From Roseomonas fluvialis (GTDB lineage: Bacteria; Pseudomonadota; Alphaproteobacteria; Acetobacterales; Acetobacteraceae), in assembly GCF_022846615.1 (NCBI RefSeq), contig NZ_AP025637.1, positions 248,001 through 312,000 of the forward strand: a stretch of DNA of 64,000 nucleotides. The letters are read 5' to 3'. The notes under the pieces are model-generated. The model was given only the letters and a program-made list of their open reading frames with translations, had not been told where the DNA came from and made no database searches. Below, piece by piece: positions 25,192 through 34,010 of the stretch. The position numbers were made by a program, and so were the translations under genes. Within the stretch, counting starts at the first letter, position 1, and every line of letters begins with the position of its first letter.

Positions 25192-26637
25192 ATGGACACG
25201 CCCGCGACCAACATTCCCGACTACAGCGTCTCGGACCTGGCGGGCGCGATTCGCCGCACGCTGGAAGGCGCCTTCGGCCGCGTGCGCGTGCGCGGCGAGA
25301 TCACCGAGATGAAGCGCTATCCGTCCGGCCATGTGTATCTTTCGCTGAAGGACCAGGACGCGAAGATCGAGGCGGTGATCTGGAAGACCGCGATCCGCAA
25401 CATCGGCACCATGCCCGAGAACGGCGTGGAGATGATCGCGACCGGGCGCATCTCCACCTATGCAGACCGGTCGAAGTACCAGCTGGTCATCGAACGCCTG
25501 GAATATGCCGGCGAGGGCGCGCTGCTCGCGCGCATCGAAGCACTCCGCAAGCGCATGATCGCCGAGGGCCTGTTCGACGACACGCGCAAGCAGCCCATCC
25601 CGCGCCTACCGGCGGTGATCGGCGTGGTGACGTCGGAGAAGGGTGCGGTCATCCAGGACATCCGCACCACGATCGCTCGGCGCTTCCCGCGCCATATCCT
25701 GCTGTGGCCGGTACCGGTGCAGGGCCAGGGCGCGGCGGAGCAGATCGCCGCCGCCATCCGCGGCTTCGATGCCATCATGCCGGGCGGGCGCGTGCCTCGG
25801 CCCGACGTGATCATCGTCGCGCGCGGCGGCGGGTCGCTGGAAGACCTGATGGCCTTCAACGAGGAGATCGTCATCCGCGCTGCGGCGATGTGCTCCATCC
25901 CGCTGATCAGCGCGGTGGGGCACGAGACCGACACGACGCTGATCGACTACGCCTCCGACCGCCGCGCGCCGACGCCGACGGCGGCGGCGGAACTCGCCGT
26001 GCCGGCGCGCGTGGAATTGCAGGGCGCGCTGTCGCAGACCGGCGCACGGCTGGTGCAGGCGGCGGCCGGGCTGCTCAACGGCGCGCGGCTGCGGCTGCTG
26101 CGCGCGGATCGCGGACTGCCGGACGTGCCGGAACGCCTCGCGCGATCGCGCCAGCGCTTGGACGACATCGGCGACCGGCTGCCGCGCGCGCTGGCCGGGC
26201 TGCTGAGCGCGCGCCGCCAGTCCATCGCGGTGCTGCGCGTGCCGCATCCGCGCGAGGGCATCCTGGCACGCCGCGCCGCCGTGCAGGGGCTGACGCTGCG
26301 CCTGTCCGCGGCCTGGGCGCGCCAGCGCGACGCGCGTGCCCGCGCACCGGCCATCGCGAGGCTTTCCCCCGCGCCGGTGCAGGCGCTGCTGCGCCAGAAA
26401 CGCGCCGTGCTCGAGGGATTGTCGGGACGCCTCGAAAGCGCCTCCTACCAATCCGTCCTGGCGCGCGGCTTCGCCCTGGTGCGCGACGCCGAGGGTCACG
26501 CCATCACGGCGGCCGGCAGCATCACGCCAGGCCAAGCCTTGCGCCTGGGCTTCGCGGACGGCGAGACGCGCGCGACGGCGGACGGCGCGGCACCGCGACG
26601 GAAGGGGCCGGCGCAAGGGCAGGGAAGCTTGCTGTGA
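25192..26637 (+). CDS. xseA: Exodeoxyribonuclease VII large subunit
   Basis: 481 residues. An N-terminal OB-fold (SVSDLAGAIRRTLEGAFGRV, GHVYLSLKDQDAKIEAVIWK) precedes the catalytic domain with GVVTSEKGAVIQDIRTTIAR, VIIVARGGGSLEDLMAFNEE and ISAVGHETDTTLIDYASDRR, then a long coiled-coil-like arginine-rich region and a short C-terminal domain. With XseB it degrades single-stranded DNA. xseB is not in the window. Length is slightly above the family average. Confidence 0.96.
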   Translation: MDTPATNIPDYSVSDLAGAIRRTLEGAFGRVRVRGEITEMKRYPSGHVYLSLKDQDAKIEAVIWKTAIRNIGTMPENGVEMIATGRISTYADRSKYQLVIERLEYAGEGALLARIEALRKRMIAEGLFDDTRKQPIPRLPAVIGVVTSEKGAVIQDIRTTIARRFPRHILLWPVPVQGQGAAEQIAAAIRGFDAIMPGGRVPRPDVIIVARGGGSLEDLMAFNEEIVIRAAAMCSIPLISAVGHETDTTLIDYASDRRAPTPTAAAELAVPARVELQGALSQTGARLVQAAAGLLNGARLRLLRADRGLPDVPERLARSRQRLDDIGDRLPRALAGLLSARRQSIAVLRVPHPREGILARRAAVQGLTLRLSAAWARQRDARARAPAIARLSPAPVQALLRQKRAVLEGLSGRLESASYQSVLARGFALVRDAEGHAITAAGSITPGQALRLGFADGETRATADGAAPRRKGPAQGQGSLL

Positions 26638-26650
26638 ACGGTGATGTTGC

Positions 26651-26868
26651 GCGGGGCGGGGCTTTGCCCCTCCCCGGACCCCTCCCCACCAAAGGCCTAG
26701 GGGCCTCTGGACACCAGGATTTGATCCGGGATGTCGGGGAGGGGGCGGTTGCGCGTGCGGCGGCTGGCGGGCCCGCGAGCCCCCTCCCCGACATCCCCGA
26801 TGAAAGTGACGGGATCGAAGGGCCTTTCGGCCCTTGGCGGGGTGGTCCGGAGGGGCAGAGCCCCTCCG
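26651..26868. repeat. Composite palindromic element, copy C
   Basis: 218 bp, more diverged but with the same order of parts as copy B: a GGGGCGGGGC-type hairpin, AAAGGCC/GGCCTCT-like stem, central arms containing CGGGATGTCGGGGAGGGGG and its near-complement, CGAAGGGCC/GGCCCTTGG-like stem, and a perfect CGGAGGGGC/GCCCCTCCG hairpin at 26848-26868. Its last base is the first base of the M23 peptidase start codon. Confidence 0.8.
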
Positions 26869-27674
26869 TGCTCCACCGCCGCGCATTGCTCGCGCTCCCC
26901 GCCCTGCTGCTGGCCCGCCCCGCTGCCGCCGTGACCTTCCCCGACCGTGGCCTCACGCAGGGTGGGTTCGTGGTCGGCCAGGCGGCGCCGGGCACGCGGC
27001 TTGCGCTGGATGGGCGTGCCGTGCGCGTGGCCGCGGATGGCGCCTTCGCCTTCGGTTTCGGGCGCGATCATGGGACGACGTCCGTGCTCGCCGTCACGCA
27101 GCCGGGGCAGCGGGCGGAGGAGCGGCGCCTGTCGATCGCGCGGCGGCAGTGGCAGGAGCAGCGCATCAGCGGCCTGCCGCCGGCGCAGGTGACGCCGGAC
27201 GAGGAGACGCTGCAGCGCATCCTGCGCGAGCGAGAGCGGCTTGGCGCCGCGCGTGCGACGGACTCGGCGCTGACCGGCTTCGCGCAGGGCTTCATCGCGC
27301 CGGCGACGGGGCGCATCTCGGGTGTCTTCGGCAGCCGGCGCGTGCTCAATGGCCAGCCGCGGCAGCCGCATTACGGGCTGGATTTCGCGGTGCCGACCGG
27401 CACGCCGATGCTCGCGGCCGCGGCGGGTCGTGTGACACTGGCGGACAGCTTCCACTTCTTCGGCGATCTGGTGGTGATCGACCACGGGCATGGCGTGAAC
27501 ACGCTCTATGCCCATCTCTCGCGCATCGATGTTCGGGAGGGGCAGATGGTGGCCAAGGGCGAACGCATCGCGCTGTCCGGTGCGACGGGGCGCGTGACCG
27601 GGCCGCACCTGCATTTCTCCCTGTCGTGGTACCAGGTTTGGCTGGATCCGCAGCCGGTGGTGCTGGGCGCATGA
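26868..27674 (+). CDS. Exported M23 (LytM) peptidase
   Basis: 268 residues. A signal peptide (HRRALLALPALLLARPAAA) is followed by a beta-rich domain and the LytM domain with HYGLDFAVPTGTPMLAAAAG, FGDLVVIDHGHGVNTLYAHL and TGPHLHFSL. The zinc ligands (H, D, and H of HLH) are all present, so it should be an active peptidoglycan endopeptidase or an EnvC-like activator. The start is a GTG fused to the end of repeat C; the hairpin itself supplies the only GGAGGGG stretch upstream. No other in-frame start gives a complete signal peptide. Confidence 0.85.
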   Translation: MLHRRALLALPALLLARPAAAVTFPDRGLTQGGFVVGQAAPGTRLALDGRAVRVAADGAFAFGFGRDHGTTSVLAVTQPGQRAEERRLSIARRQWQEQRISGLPPAQVTPDEETLQRILRERERLGAARATDSALTGFAQGFIAPATGRISGVFGSRRVLNGQPRQPHYGLDFAVPTGTPMLAAAAGRVTLADSFHFFGDLVVIDHGHGVNTLYAHLSRIDVREGQMVAKGERIALSGATGRVTGPHLHFSLSWYQVWLDPQPVVLGA

Positions 27675-28276
27675 GCACGTCGCTCGCCTGGGATGAACGC
27701 TATGCCGGCGGCGGCTTCCAGTTCGGCGAGGCGCCGAACCTGTTTCTGCTGTCGCAGGCGCATCGGCTGAAGCCGGGGATACGCGCGCTGGCGGTCGGCG
27801 ATGGCGAGGGACGCAATGGCGTCTGGCTGGCCGAACAGGGGTTGGAAGCGACCAGCGTGGATTGGTCGGACGTTGGCCTGGGGAAGGCGCGGGCGCTCGC
27901 CGCGCGCCGAGGGGTTGCGCTGCAGACCGTCACTGCCGACCTCACGCGCTGGGACTGGCCCGTGGCGGGCTTCGACGTGATTGCCTGGATCTTCGTGCAC
28001 CTGCCGCCGGAAGACCGCACGCTGGCCTGCGACGGGGCGATGCGCGCGCTCGCACCTGGCGGGCTGCTGCTGCTGGAGGCCTTCACGCCGGCGCAGGAAG
28101 GCCGCCGCAGCGGTGGGCCGAAGGATACGTCGCTGTTGTGGTCCCGCGCGCTGGTCGAACGACATTTCGCGGGGCTCGAGGTGCTGGAACTACTGGAGGG
28201 CACGATGGCGCTGGACGAAGGCCCGCGCCACCAGGGCCTGGCGGAGGTGGTTCGCGCGGTGCTCCGCCGCCCCTGA
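27671..28276 (+). CDS. SAM-dependent methyltransferase (TehB-like)
   Basis: 201 residues. The pattern WDERYAGGGFQFGEAPNLFL, then IRALAVGDGEGRNGVWLAEQ (SAM motif I) and VTADLTRWDWPVAGFDVIAW, resembles small TehB/thiopurine-like methyltransferases. The substrate is unknown. Its ATG overlaps the M23 peptidase stop by four bases, so the two are probably co-translated, although the functions have no obvious link. Confidence 0.8.
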   Translation: MSTSLAWDERYAGGGFQFGEAPNLFLLSQAHRLKPGIRALAVGDGEGRNGVWLAEQGLEATSVDWSDVGLGKARALAARRGVALQTVTADLTRWDWPVAGFDVIAWIFVHLPPEDRTLACDGAMRALAPGGLLLLEAFTPAQEGRRSGGPKDTSLLWSRALVERHFAGLEVLELLEGTMALDEGPRHQGLAEVVRAVLRRP

Positions 28277-28278
28277 CG

Positions 28279-29190
28279 CTACTTGTGCAGCAGGCGCCCC
28301 AGCACGGGCATCGCCGCGAAGCCGACCGCCAGGCCCACCACGCCGGCGATCGCCGCGTTCACCACCCATTCCACCACGCCGCCGCCCACCGCACGGCCCG
28401 CCGCGGCGGCGACGCCATGCGCCCAGTGCGGCAGCGCGCCCAGGCCGAATTCCTCGAGCCCGTGCAGGATGATGCCGCCGCCGACCCAGATCATGGCCGC
28501 GGTGCCCACGACCGACAGCACCTTCAGCACCACCGGCATGCCGCGCACCAGCAGCGCGCCGGCCGAAATGCCGCGCCGGACCATCGCCGCGCCCACGTCG
28601 TCAGCCTTCACGATGATGGCGACCACGCCATAGACGCCGACGGTGATGACCAGCGCGACCAGCGCCAGCACCGCCGCCTGCGTCCAGATGTTCGACTGCG
28701 GCATGGTGGCGAGCGCGATCGCCATGATCTCGGCCGACAGGATGAAGTCGGTCTTGATGGCGCCGGCGACACGCTCGTTCTCGAGATGCAGGGCATCGAC
28801 GGGCGGTGCGTCGGCAGCCGCTTCGGGCGCATGTGGGCGGATCCATTCCGCCACCTTCTCGCTGCCTTCGAAGCACAGGTAGATGCCGCCCAGCACCAGC
28901 AGCGGCGTGATCAGCCAGGGCGCGAAGGCCGACAGCAGCAGCGCGGCCGGTAGCAGCACCAGGAACTTGTTGCGTAGCGACCCCATCGCGATACGGCCGA
29001 TGATCGGCAATTCGCGCTTGGCGTCGAAGCCGACCACGTAGCGCGGCGTGACCGCGGCATCGTCAATCACGACGCCGGCGGCCTTCGCGCCGGCCTTGCC
29101 GGCCTGCAGCGCGACATCGTCGAGCGAGGCCGCGGCCACCTTGGCGATGGCGGCAACGTCATCCAGCAGGGCGAGGAGGCCTGTGCTCAT
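28279..29190 (-). CDS. DUF808-family membrane protein
   Basis: 303 residues. Diagnostic segments are STGLLALLDDVAAIAKVAAA, the KAAGVVIDDAAVTPRYVVG stretch and RELPIIGRIAMGSLRNKF, then about five membrane helices (LLPAALLLSAFAPWLITPLL, VLALVALVITVGVYGVVAII). E. coli YedI belongs to the same family; function unknown. It converges with the methyltransferase gene with two bases between. The ATG at 29190 is the second of two close starts. Confidence 0.85.
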   Translation of the reverse strand: MSTGLLALLDDVAAIAKVAAASLDDVALQAGKAGAKAAGVVIDDAAVTPRYVVGFDAKRELPIIGRIAMGSLRNKFLVLLPAALLLSAFAPWLITPLLVLGGIYLCFEGSEKVAEWIRPHAPEAAADAPPVDALHLENERVAGAIKTDFILSAEIMAIALATMPQSNIWTQAAVLALVALVITVGVYGVVAIIVKADDVGAAMVRRGISAGALLVRGMPVVLKVLSVVGTAAMIWVGGGIILHGLEEFGLGALPHWAHGVAAAAGRAVGGGVVEWVVNAAIAGVVGLAVGFAAMPVLGRLLHK

Positions 29191-29331
29191 GTGCAATGTG
29201 TCCCGGGCGCGGAAGCCGCACCCTCGCAGATGCGAGACGGGCGTTCAATCCGCGGGCGCAGCGTGGAGACACGCCAGCGCCGGATGTGACCGCGCCTTTG
29301 GCCGCCGCCGCCCGCAGGCGCACACCGGTCG

Positions 29332-31767
29332 CTACAGCACGGTGTCGCCGGTCAGGGTGATGCCCGGCAGGGTGCCGACCCTCGTGAGCAACAGCGTACC
29401 GCCACCGATGCTGATCGTGCCGCCAGACAGCAGGATGTCCCGTTCGCTGACCAGCCGGACGCCGCCGTCCGGCCCTGGGTGCGGCAGAGGCTCGTGGACG
29501 CTGCCAAGCGAAATCCTGCCGTCAGCTAGCGGGATGTTCAGCGGCGGCGGGCCGGCGCCGCGCAGCAGCACGCTGTCGCCGCCGTCGAAGGTGAACAGGT
29601 AGCCGGCGGCGACCTCGGCGCCGGTGACGGACCCGAAGGCGCCGAACGAGACGACATCCGTCGTCCAGTCGAAATCCACCACGACGTCGTTGCCACTGCC
29701 GGGCGCGAAGACGAAGACGTCGCTGCTCGCGCCACCCCACATCGTGTCGTTGCCCGCGCCGCCCAGGATGCTGTCGTTCCCGCCCTGCCCGTAAAGCCGA
29801 TCCGCGCCGGCGCTGCCGACCACCGTATTGTCGGCGCCATTGCCCACGCCGAAGCGGGCCGCGCCGTCCAGCACCAGCACTTCGATCCCGGCGCCAAGCT
29901 GGTATCCGTCCGCGCCCGAGGCGATGACCGTGTCCGCCCCGCCGCCCGGCAGTTCCAGCGCCCGGTCGGCGCGGCTGTCGACCAGCAACGTATCGTCGCC
30001 CGCGCCGCCGCGCAGCGTGTCGGTGCCCGCGCCGCCCACCAGGCGGTCGCGCCCGCTGCGCCCATCGAGCAGGTCGGCGCCGCCACCGCCTTCGAGCGTA
30101 TCGTCGCCGGCGAGACCGAACAGGCGGTTGGCCGCGGCATTGCCAATGATCCGTGTCGCGCTTCCGGCCGCGGTGCCGCCGGCCGCGCCCGCGGCCTCCG
30201 AGAGTACCAGCGTCTCGATGCCGGACGACAGGCGGAAGGTCGCCGCAGCGATCACGGTGTCGGCGCCGGCGGTGTCGCTCACGCGATCGCCCTGGCCGTC
30301 GACCAGATAGAGGTCGTCTCCGGCGCCGCCCGCCAGCAGGTCGTCCGCCGCGCCGCCGTCGAGCGTGTCGTTGCCGGCCCCGCCCAGCAGCGTGTCGCGG
30401 CCGGCGGCGCCGGAGAGGCGGTCGGCCTCGCCCTCGCCGAACAGCCGGTCGTTGCCGTCCATGCCATACAGCGTGTCGTTGCCGGCCCCGCCCTGTACGG
30501 TGTCGTCGCCGCCCCCGGCATAGGCGATATCGCGTCCGGCGCCCGCGCGCACGCGGTCCGCGCCATCGGCCGGGACCGCGGCGACGGGGTCCAGCCGGAA
30601 CACCTCGCCGCCATAGTCCACCACCAGAAGGGCGCCGTCCGGCGCCGTGGCGAAGGCCGCCGGCAGTTGCATCGCACCGGCCGTGGGCGTGATCAGCGTG
30701 TTGATCTGCGTGCGCGTCCAGGTGCCGTCGCCATCGGTGTCGTCGAGCGCGAAGATCCGCCCGCTTGCGAAGTCGCCGAAGATGTATTGGCCGTGCAGCG
30801 CCTCGGACGGGCCGCGATAGACCGTGCCGCCGGTGACCGACCGCCCGTCGCCGGACTCATGCGTGTAGTCGTGGATCGGGAAGACCAGCCCGTCGGTCGG
30901 CGCGGTTGGCGTCGCGTAGGGGGCGTTGCCCTCGTAGAGGCGCCAGCCGAGGTTGTCGCCGGCACCGACGATGTTGATCTCCTCGCGCGCATTCTGCCCC
31001 ACGTCGCCGACGAACAGGCGGCCGGTCGCGGGGTCGAAGCCGGCGCGGAACGGGTTGCGCAAGCCATAGGCGTAGATCTCGTCGAGCCCCGCCGTGGCCG
31101 CGAAGGGGTTGTCGTCCGGAATGGCGTAGTTGCGGCGGTCATCGGCGGCGAAGTCGTCGCCATCCACATCGACCCGCAGCACCTTGCCCAGCAGCACGTT
31201 CAGGTTCTGCGCATTGTTGTTCGGGTCCCCGCCGCCGCCGCCATCGCCCGATGTCGCATACAGCATTCCGTCGGGGCCGAAGCCGATCCATCCGGCCTTG
31301 TGGTTCACCGCGTTCGGCTGCGGGATCTCGAGGATGGTGCGCGCGCTGCCCGGCACTACAATGCCGTCGGCGCCGAGCCGGTATTCGCGGATCTCGCTGG
31401 TGCCCTCGGGCTGCGAGAGGAACACGAAGAAGCGTCCATTCGTGGCGAAGTCGGGATGGAAGGCGAGGCCGAGCAGTCCGCGCTCCCCGGTGATGGCGAT
31501 CTGCCCGGTCAGGTCCAGCGCCGGCGTGGGCGCGATGGTGCCGGTCGCGAGGCCCATCACCTTCAGCAGGCCGTCGCGTTCCAGGATGAACAGGCGGCCG
31601 GATTCGTCCGGCGGTGCGGCAACCGCGATCGGCTTCGCGAGACCCTCGGCGATCCGTGTCGCGACGATACTGTTGACGGCGAGGCCCGGCGTGAAGGCGA
31701 TGATCACGTCGTCGGTCGAGCCGCCCGCCAGTGTCTCTCCCGCCTGGCTTCCCGTGATCTGGGCCAT
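29332..31767 (-). CDS. Secreted PQQ-type sugar (glucose/sorbosone) dehydrogenase with RTX repeats
   Basis: 811 residues. Residues 40-400 form the GSDH beta-propeller (GERGLLGLAFHPDFATNGRF, NHKAGWIGFGPDGMLYATSG, YGLRNPFRAGFDPATGRLFV). From about residue 405 there are repeated calcium-binding nonapeptides such as GGAGNDTLYG, GGAGNDTLDG and GGAGDDLYLV, and a C-terminal region typical of type I secretion substrates. No signal peptide; a short RTX-like stretch (GSQAGETLAGG) starts the protein. It is probably exported by a type I system encoded elsewhere and oxidises sugars outside the cell with PQQ. Confidence 0.9.
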   Translation of the reverse strand: MAQITGSQAGETLAGGSTDDVIIAFTPGLAVNSIVATRIAEGLAKPIAVAAPPDESGRLFILERDGLLKVMGLATGTIAPTPALDLTGQIAITGERGLLGLAFHPDFATNGRFFVFLSQPEGTSEIREYRLGADGIVVPGSARTILEIPQPNAVNHKAGWIGFGPDGMLYATSGDGGGGGDPNNNAQNLNVLLGKVLRVDVDGDDFAADDRRNYAIPDDNPFAATAGLDEIYAYGLRNPFRAGFDPATGRLFVGDVGQNAREEINIVGAGDNLGWRLYEGNAPYATPTAPTDGLVFPIHDYTHESGDGRSVTGGTVYRGPSEALHGQYIFGDFASGRIFALDDTDGDGTWTRTQINTLITPTAGAMQLPAAFATAPDGALLVVDYGGEVFRLDPVAAVPADGADRVRAGAGRDIAYAGGGDDTVQGGAGNDTLYGMDGNDRLFGEGEADRLSGAAGRDTLLGGAGNDTLDGGAADDLLAGGAGDDLYLVDGQGDRVSDTAGADTVIAAATFRLSSGIETLVLSEAAGAAGGTAAGSATRIIGNAAANRLFGLAGDDTLEGGGGADLLDGRSGRDRLVGGAGTDTLRGGAGDDTLLVDSRADRALELPGGGADTVIASGADGYQLGAGIEVLVLDGAARFGVGNGADNTVVGSAGADRLYGQGGNDSILGGAGNDTMWGGASSDVFVFAPGSGNDVVVDFDWTTDVVSFGAFGSVTGAEVAAGYLFTFDGGDSVLLRGAGPPPLNIPLADGRISLGSVHEPLPHPGPDGGVRLVSERDILLSGGTISIGGGTLLLTRVGTLPGITLTGDTVL

Positions 31768-31823
31768 GCCTGTCCCCCTGCCGGGCCAGACCCTAGCGCG
31801 GTTTTCGACCTGTCGGTATCGGC

Positions 31824-31839
31824 ACCGTTGCGCAACGGT
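31824..31839. promoter_or_regulatory. Perfect 16-bp palindrome upstream of the GSDH-RTX gene
   Basis: ACCGTTGCGCAACGGT is fully self-complementary and lies 57 bp upstream of the dehydrogenase start, in the gap between it and the holin-like gene. Position and symmetry suit a repressor operator. No regulator is adjacent, so the assignment is tentative. Confidence 0.35.
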
Positions 31840-31935
31840 TGGCCAGGTGGCGGTGCGGGTGGGCGTCGTCTGTCCGGAGCACGCGCCAGCGAAGGGCGCG
31901 CGGCAGGGCCGTCACGCCCCTGTCACGATGCCGGA

Positions 31936-32280
31936 TCAGCCATTCGTCATGCCGCCGTTGATGGCCGCGGAGACCAGCGACACCACCAACGAGCCGAAAA
32001 ATGCGGCCCAGAAGCCCGTCACCGTGAAGTCCGGCACCAGGCGTGCGACGAGCGCGAGCATGCCGGCATTCACCACCAGCACGAACAATCCAAAGGTCAG
32101 GATGGTGATCGGGATGGACAGGAGCAGCGCGACCGGCCGGATCGTGGCATTGACGATGCCGAGCACGATGGCGGCGATCAGCAGCGCCGTGCTGCTCCCG
32201 GCCTGCAGGCCCGGCACGATGGCGACGGCTACCCACAACGCCACCGCGGTGACCGTCGTCCGGAGCACGAATCCCAGCAT
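31936..32280 (-). CDS. Phage-holin-family (PF04020-like) four-helix membrane protein
   Basis: 114 residues with four membrane helices: LRTTVTAVALWVAVAIVPGL, ALLIAAIVLGIVNATIRPVA, LTFGLFVLVVNAGMLALVA and FWAAFFGSLVVSLVSAAING. The NATIRP and LTFGLFxxVxNA motifs mark the PF04020 family (YvlD in Bacillus), which despite its name is not phage-linked; its role in the envelope is unclear. The ATG at 32280 has a GGGGGAA site at proper spacing; a longer frame to 32331 is unlikely. Confidence 0.8.
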   Translation of the reverse strand: MLGFVLRTTVTAVALWVAVAIVPGLQAGSSTALLIAAIVLGIVNATIRPVALLLSIPITILTFGLFVLVVNAGMLALVARLVPDFTVTGFWAAFFGSLVVSLVSAAINGGMTNG

Positions 32281-32468
32281 TTCCCCCGCCTCGCACATCG
32301 CCACGCCGGCGCGCGGCCCCTGCAGCGGCACCTGTCCTCAGGCGCCGTCGATCCTGCGGCACGATACCCGGTCACACTGAATTCCGTGTGATCGGATCAT
32401 GCTGTAGGTTCGCGTCAGGCCCTTCGCCGCGACCACCGTCACATCTCCTGGCAGTTTGCGCCGACCGC

Positions 32469-33311
32469 ATGTCGATTTCCACCCTCGCCGGCACGGGCGC
32501 CCTGCTGCTCTGGGCCTTCCTCGCGTTGCTCGCTCGTATGGCGAGCGGGCTGCCGGCGCTCCAACTCACGAGCCTCGCCTTTGCAGTGGGCGGGGTCATC
32601 GCGGTCGGCGTGGTCGCGGCGCGCGGGCGGCTTGCGGCGCTGCGCCAGGGGCCGGTCGCGTGGTTGCACGGGGTGGGCGGGCTGTTCGGCTACCATGCGC
32701 TGTACTTCGCGGCACTTGCGCTGGCGCCGGCGGTCGAGGCGAACCTGCTGAACTACCTGTGGCCGCTGCTGATCGTGCTGCTGTCGGCGCCGGTGCTCGG
32801 GCTGCGGCTCGGTGCGCGGCGGCTCGCGGGCGTGGGGCTGGGCTTCGCGGGCTGTGCGCTGCTGGTGGGCGCGGGCGCGTCCTTCCCGGCGGGGGCGGGC
32901 TGGGGCTTCGCCTGCGCGGTGGGCTGCGCGGTGGTCTGGGCCGTCTATTCCGTCACGTCGAAGCGCATGGCCGCGGTGCCGACAGATGCGCTGGCCGGCT
33001 TCTGCCTCGCCACTGCCGGGCTGGCCGGCCTGGCGTCGTTTGCCTTCGAGACCCCGGTGATGCCGGATAGACGGCAATGGCTGGCGGTGCTGCTGCTCGG
33101 CGCAGGGCCGCTCGGCGCCGCCTTCTTCCTGTGGGATGCGGGGATGAAGCGGGGCGATCCGCGGCTGCTCGGCACGCTGGCCTATGCGGTGCCGGTCGCC
33201 TCCACGCTGCTGCTGGTGGCCGCCGGCGAGGGGGTGCTCGACTGGCGGGTGGCGGTGGCGGCCGCGCTGGTGGCGGGCGGGGGCCTGCTGGCGGCGACCG
33301 CGCGCGACTGA
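32469..33311 (+). CDS. DMT-family (EamA) transporter
   Basis: 280 residues, about ten helices in two EamA repeats. Landmarks: LLLWAFLALLARMASGLP, GYHALYFAALALAPAVEANL and LGAGPLGAAFFLWDAGMKRG. The last matches aromatic amino-acid exporter-like members (YddG type), in which ALPAVEANLxNYLWP is also conserved, so amino-acid export is likely. The ATG at 32469 places the first helix correctly; a frame extending to 32388 is open but unlike the family. Confidence 0.85.
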   Translation: MSISTLAGTGALLLWAFLALLARMASGLPALQLTSLAFAVGGVIAVGVVAARGRLAALRQGPVAWLHGVGGLFGYHALYFAALALAPAVEANLLNYLWPLLIVLLSAPVLGLRLGARRLAGVGLGFAGCALLVGAGASFPAGAGWGFACAVGCAVVWAVYSVTSKRMAAVPTDALAGFCLATAGLAGLASFAFETPVMPDRRQWLAVLLLGAGPLGAAFFLWDAGMKRGDPRLLGTLAYAVPVASTLLLVAAGEGVLDWRVAVAAALVAGGGLLAATARD

Positions 33312-33326
33312 GGGGCGCGGGCGGTT

Positions 33327-34010
33327 TCAGCCGCGCTCGTCGCTGACGATCCGCCCATCCACCAGGTGGATGCGCCGCGTGGCGCGGCGCGCCAGGTCGG
33401 CATCATGCGTCACCACGAGCACGGCGCGCCCTTCCTCGGCCGCCAGGCGGGCGAAGATATCGAACACCGCGGCGGCGTTCTTCGTGTCGAGGTTGCCGGT
33501 CGGTTCGTCGGCCAGCAGCAGGATCGGGTCGTTGGCCAGGCAACGCGCGATGGCGACGCGCTGGCGCATGCCGCCCGAGAGCTGTTCGGGCAGCTTCGCC
33601 GCGGCATCACCGAGGCCGAGCGCTTCCAGCAGGCCCATGGCGCGCGCCCGCGCTGCCTCGCCCTGCAGCGCGCCGCGGCGGCGGATCGGGATCAGCACGT
33701 TGTCCAGCGCGGAGAACTCCGGCAGCAGGAAATGGAACTGGAACACGAAGCCGAGCCGTGCGAGGCGCAGCGCCGCGAGGTCGGGCGGTGCGAGGCGCGC
33801 GGTATCCGTGCCTTCCAGCAGCACGCGCCCCGAACTCGGCCGGTCCAGCAGGCCGAGCAGATACAGCAGCGAGGACTTGCCCGACCCCGACGGGCCGGTG
33901 ATGGCGACGAATTCGCCGTTGGTCACGGTCAAGGAGATGTCGCTGACCAGCGTGACGCCTTCACCCAGGCGCTTGGTCACGCCCTCGGCCGCGAGAAGCG
34001 GCGCGGTCAC
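33327..34010 (-). CDS. ABC transporter ATP-binding protein (MacB/LolD type)
   Basis: 227 residues. Walker A is GPSGSGKSS (residues 39-47), the signature motif is LSGGMRQRVAIAR and Walker B is ILLLADEPTGNLD. The GRVLLEGTD and FQFHFLLPEFSALDNVLIP stretches place it in the MacB/LolD/FtsE group. It is the third gene of a leftward operon with an HlyD-type adaptor and an FtsX-like permease. The start is a GTG overlapping the permease stop by four bases. Confidence 0.92.
   Translation of the reverse strand: MTAPLLAAEGVTKRLGEGVTLVSDISLTVTNGEFVAITGPSGSGKSSLLYLLGLLDRPSSGRVLLEGTDTARLAPPDLAALRLARLGFVFQFHFLLPEFSALDNVLIPIRRRGALQGEAARARAMGLLEALGLGDAAAKLPEQLSGGMRQRVAIARCLANDPILLLADEPTGNLDTKNAAAVFDIFARLAAEEGRAVLVVTHDADLARRATRRIHLVDGRIVSDERG

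Noticed and set aside
31936-32280. Prophage holin
   Set aside because: The PF04020 family is named holin but occurs outside phages; no phage genes are near.
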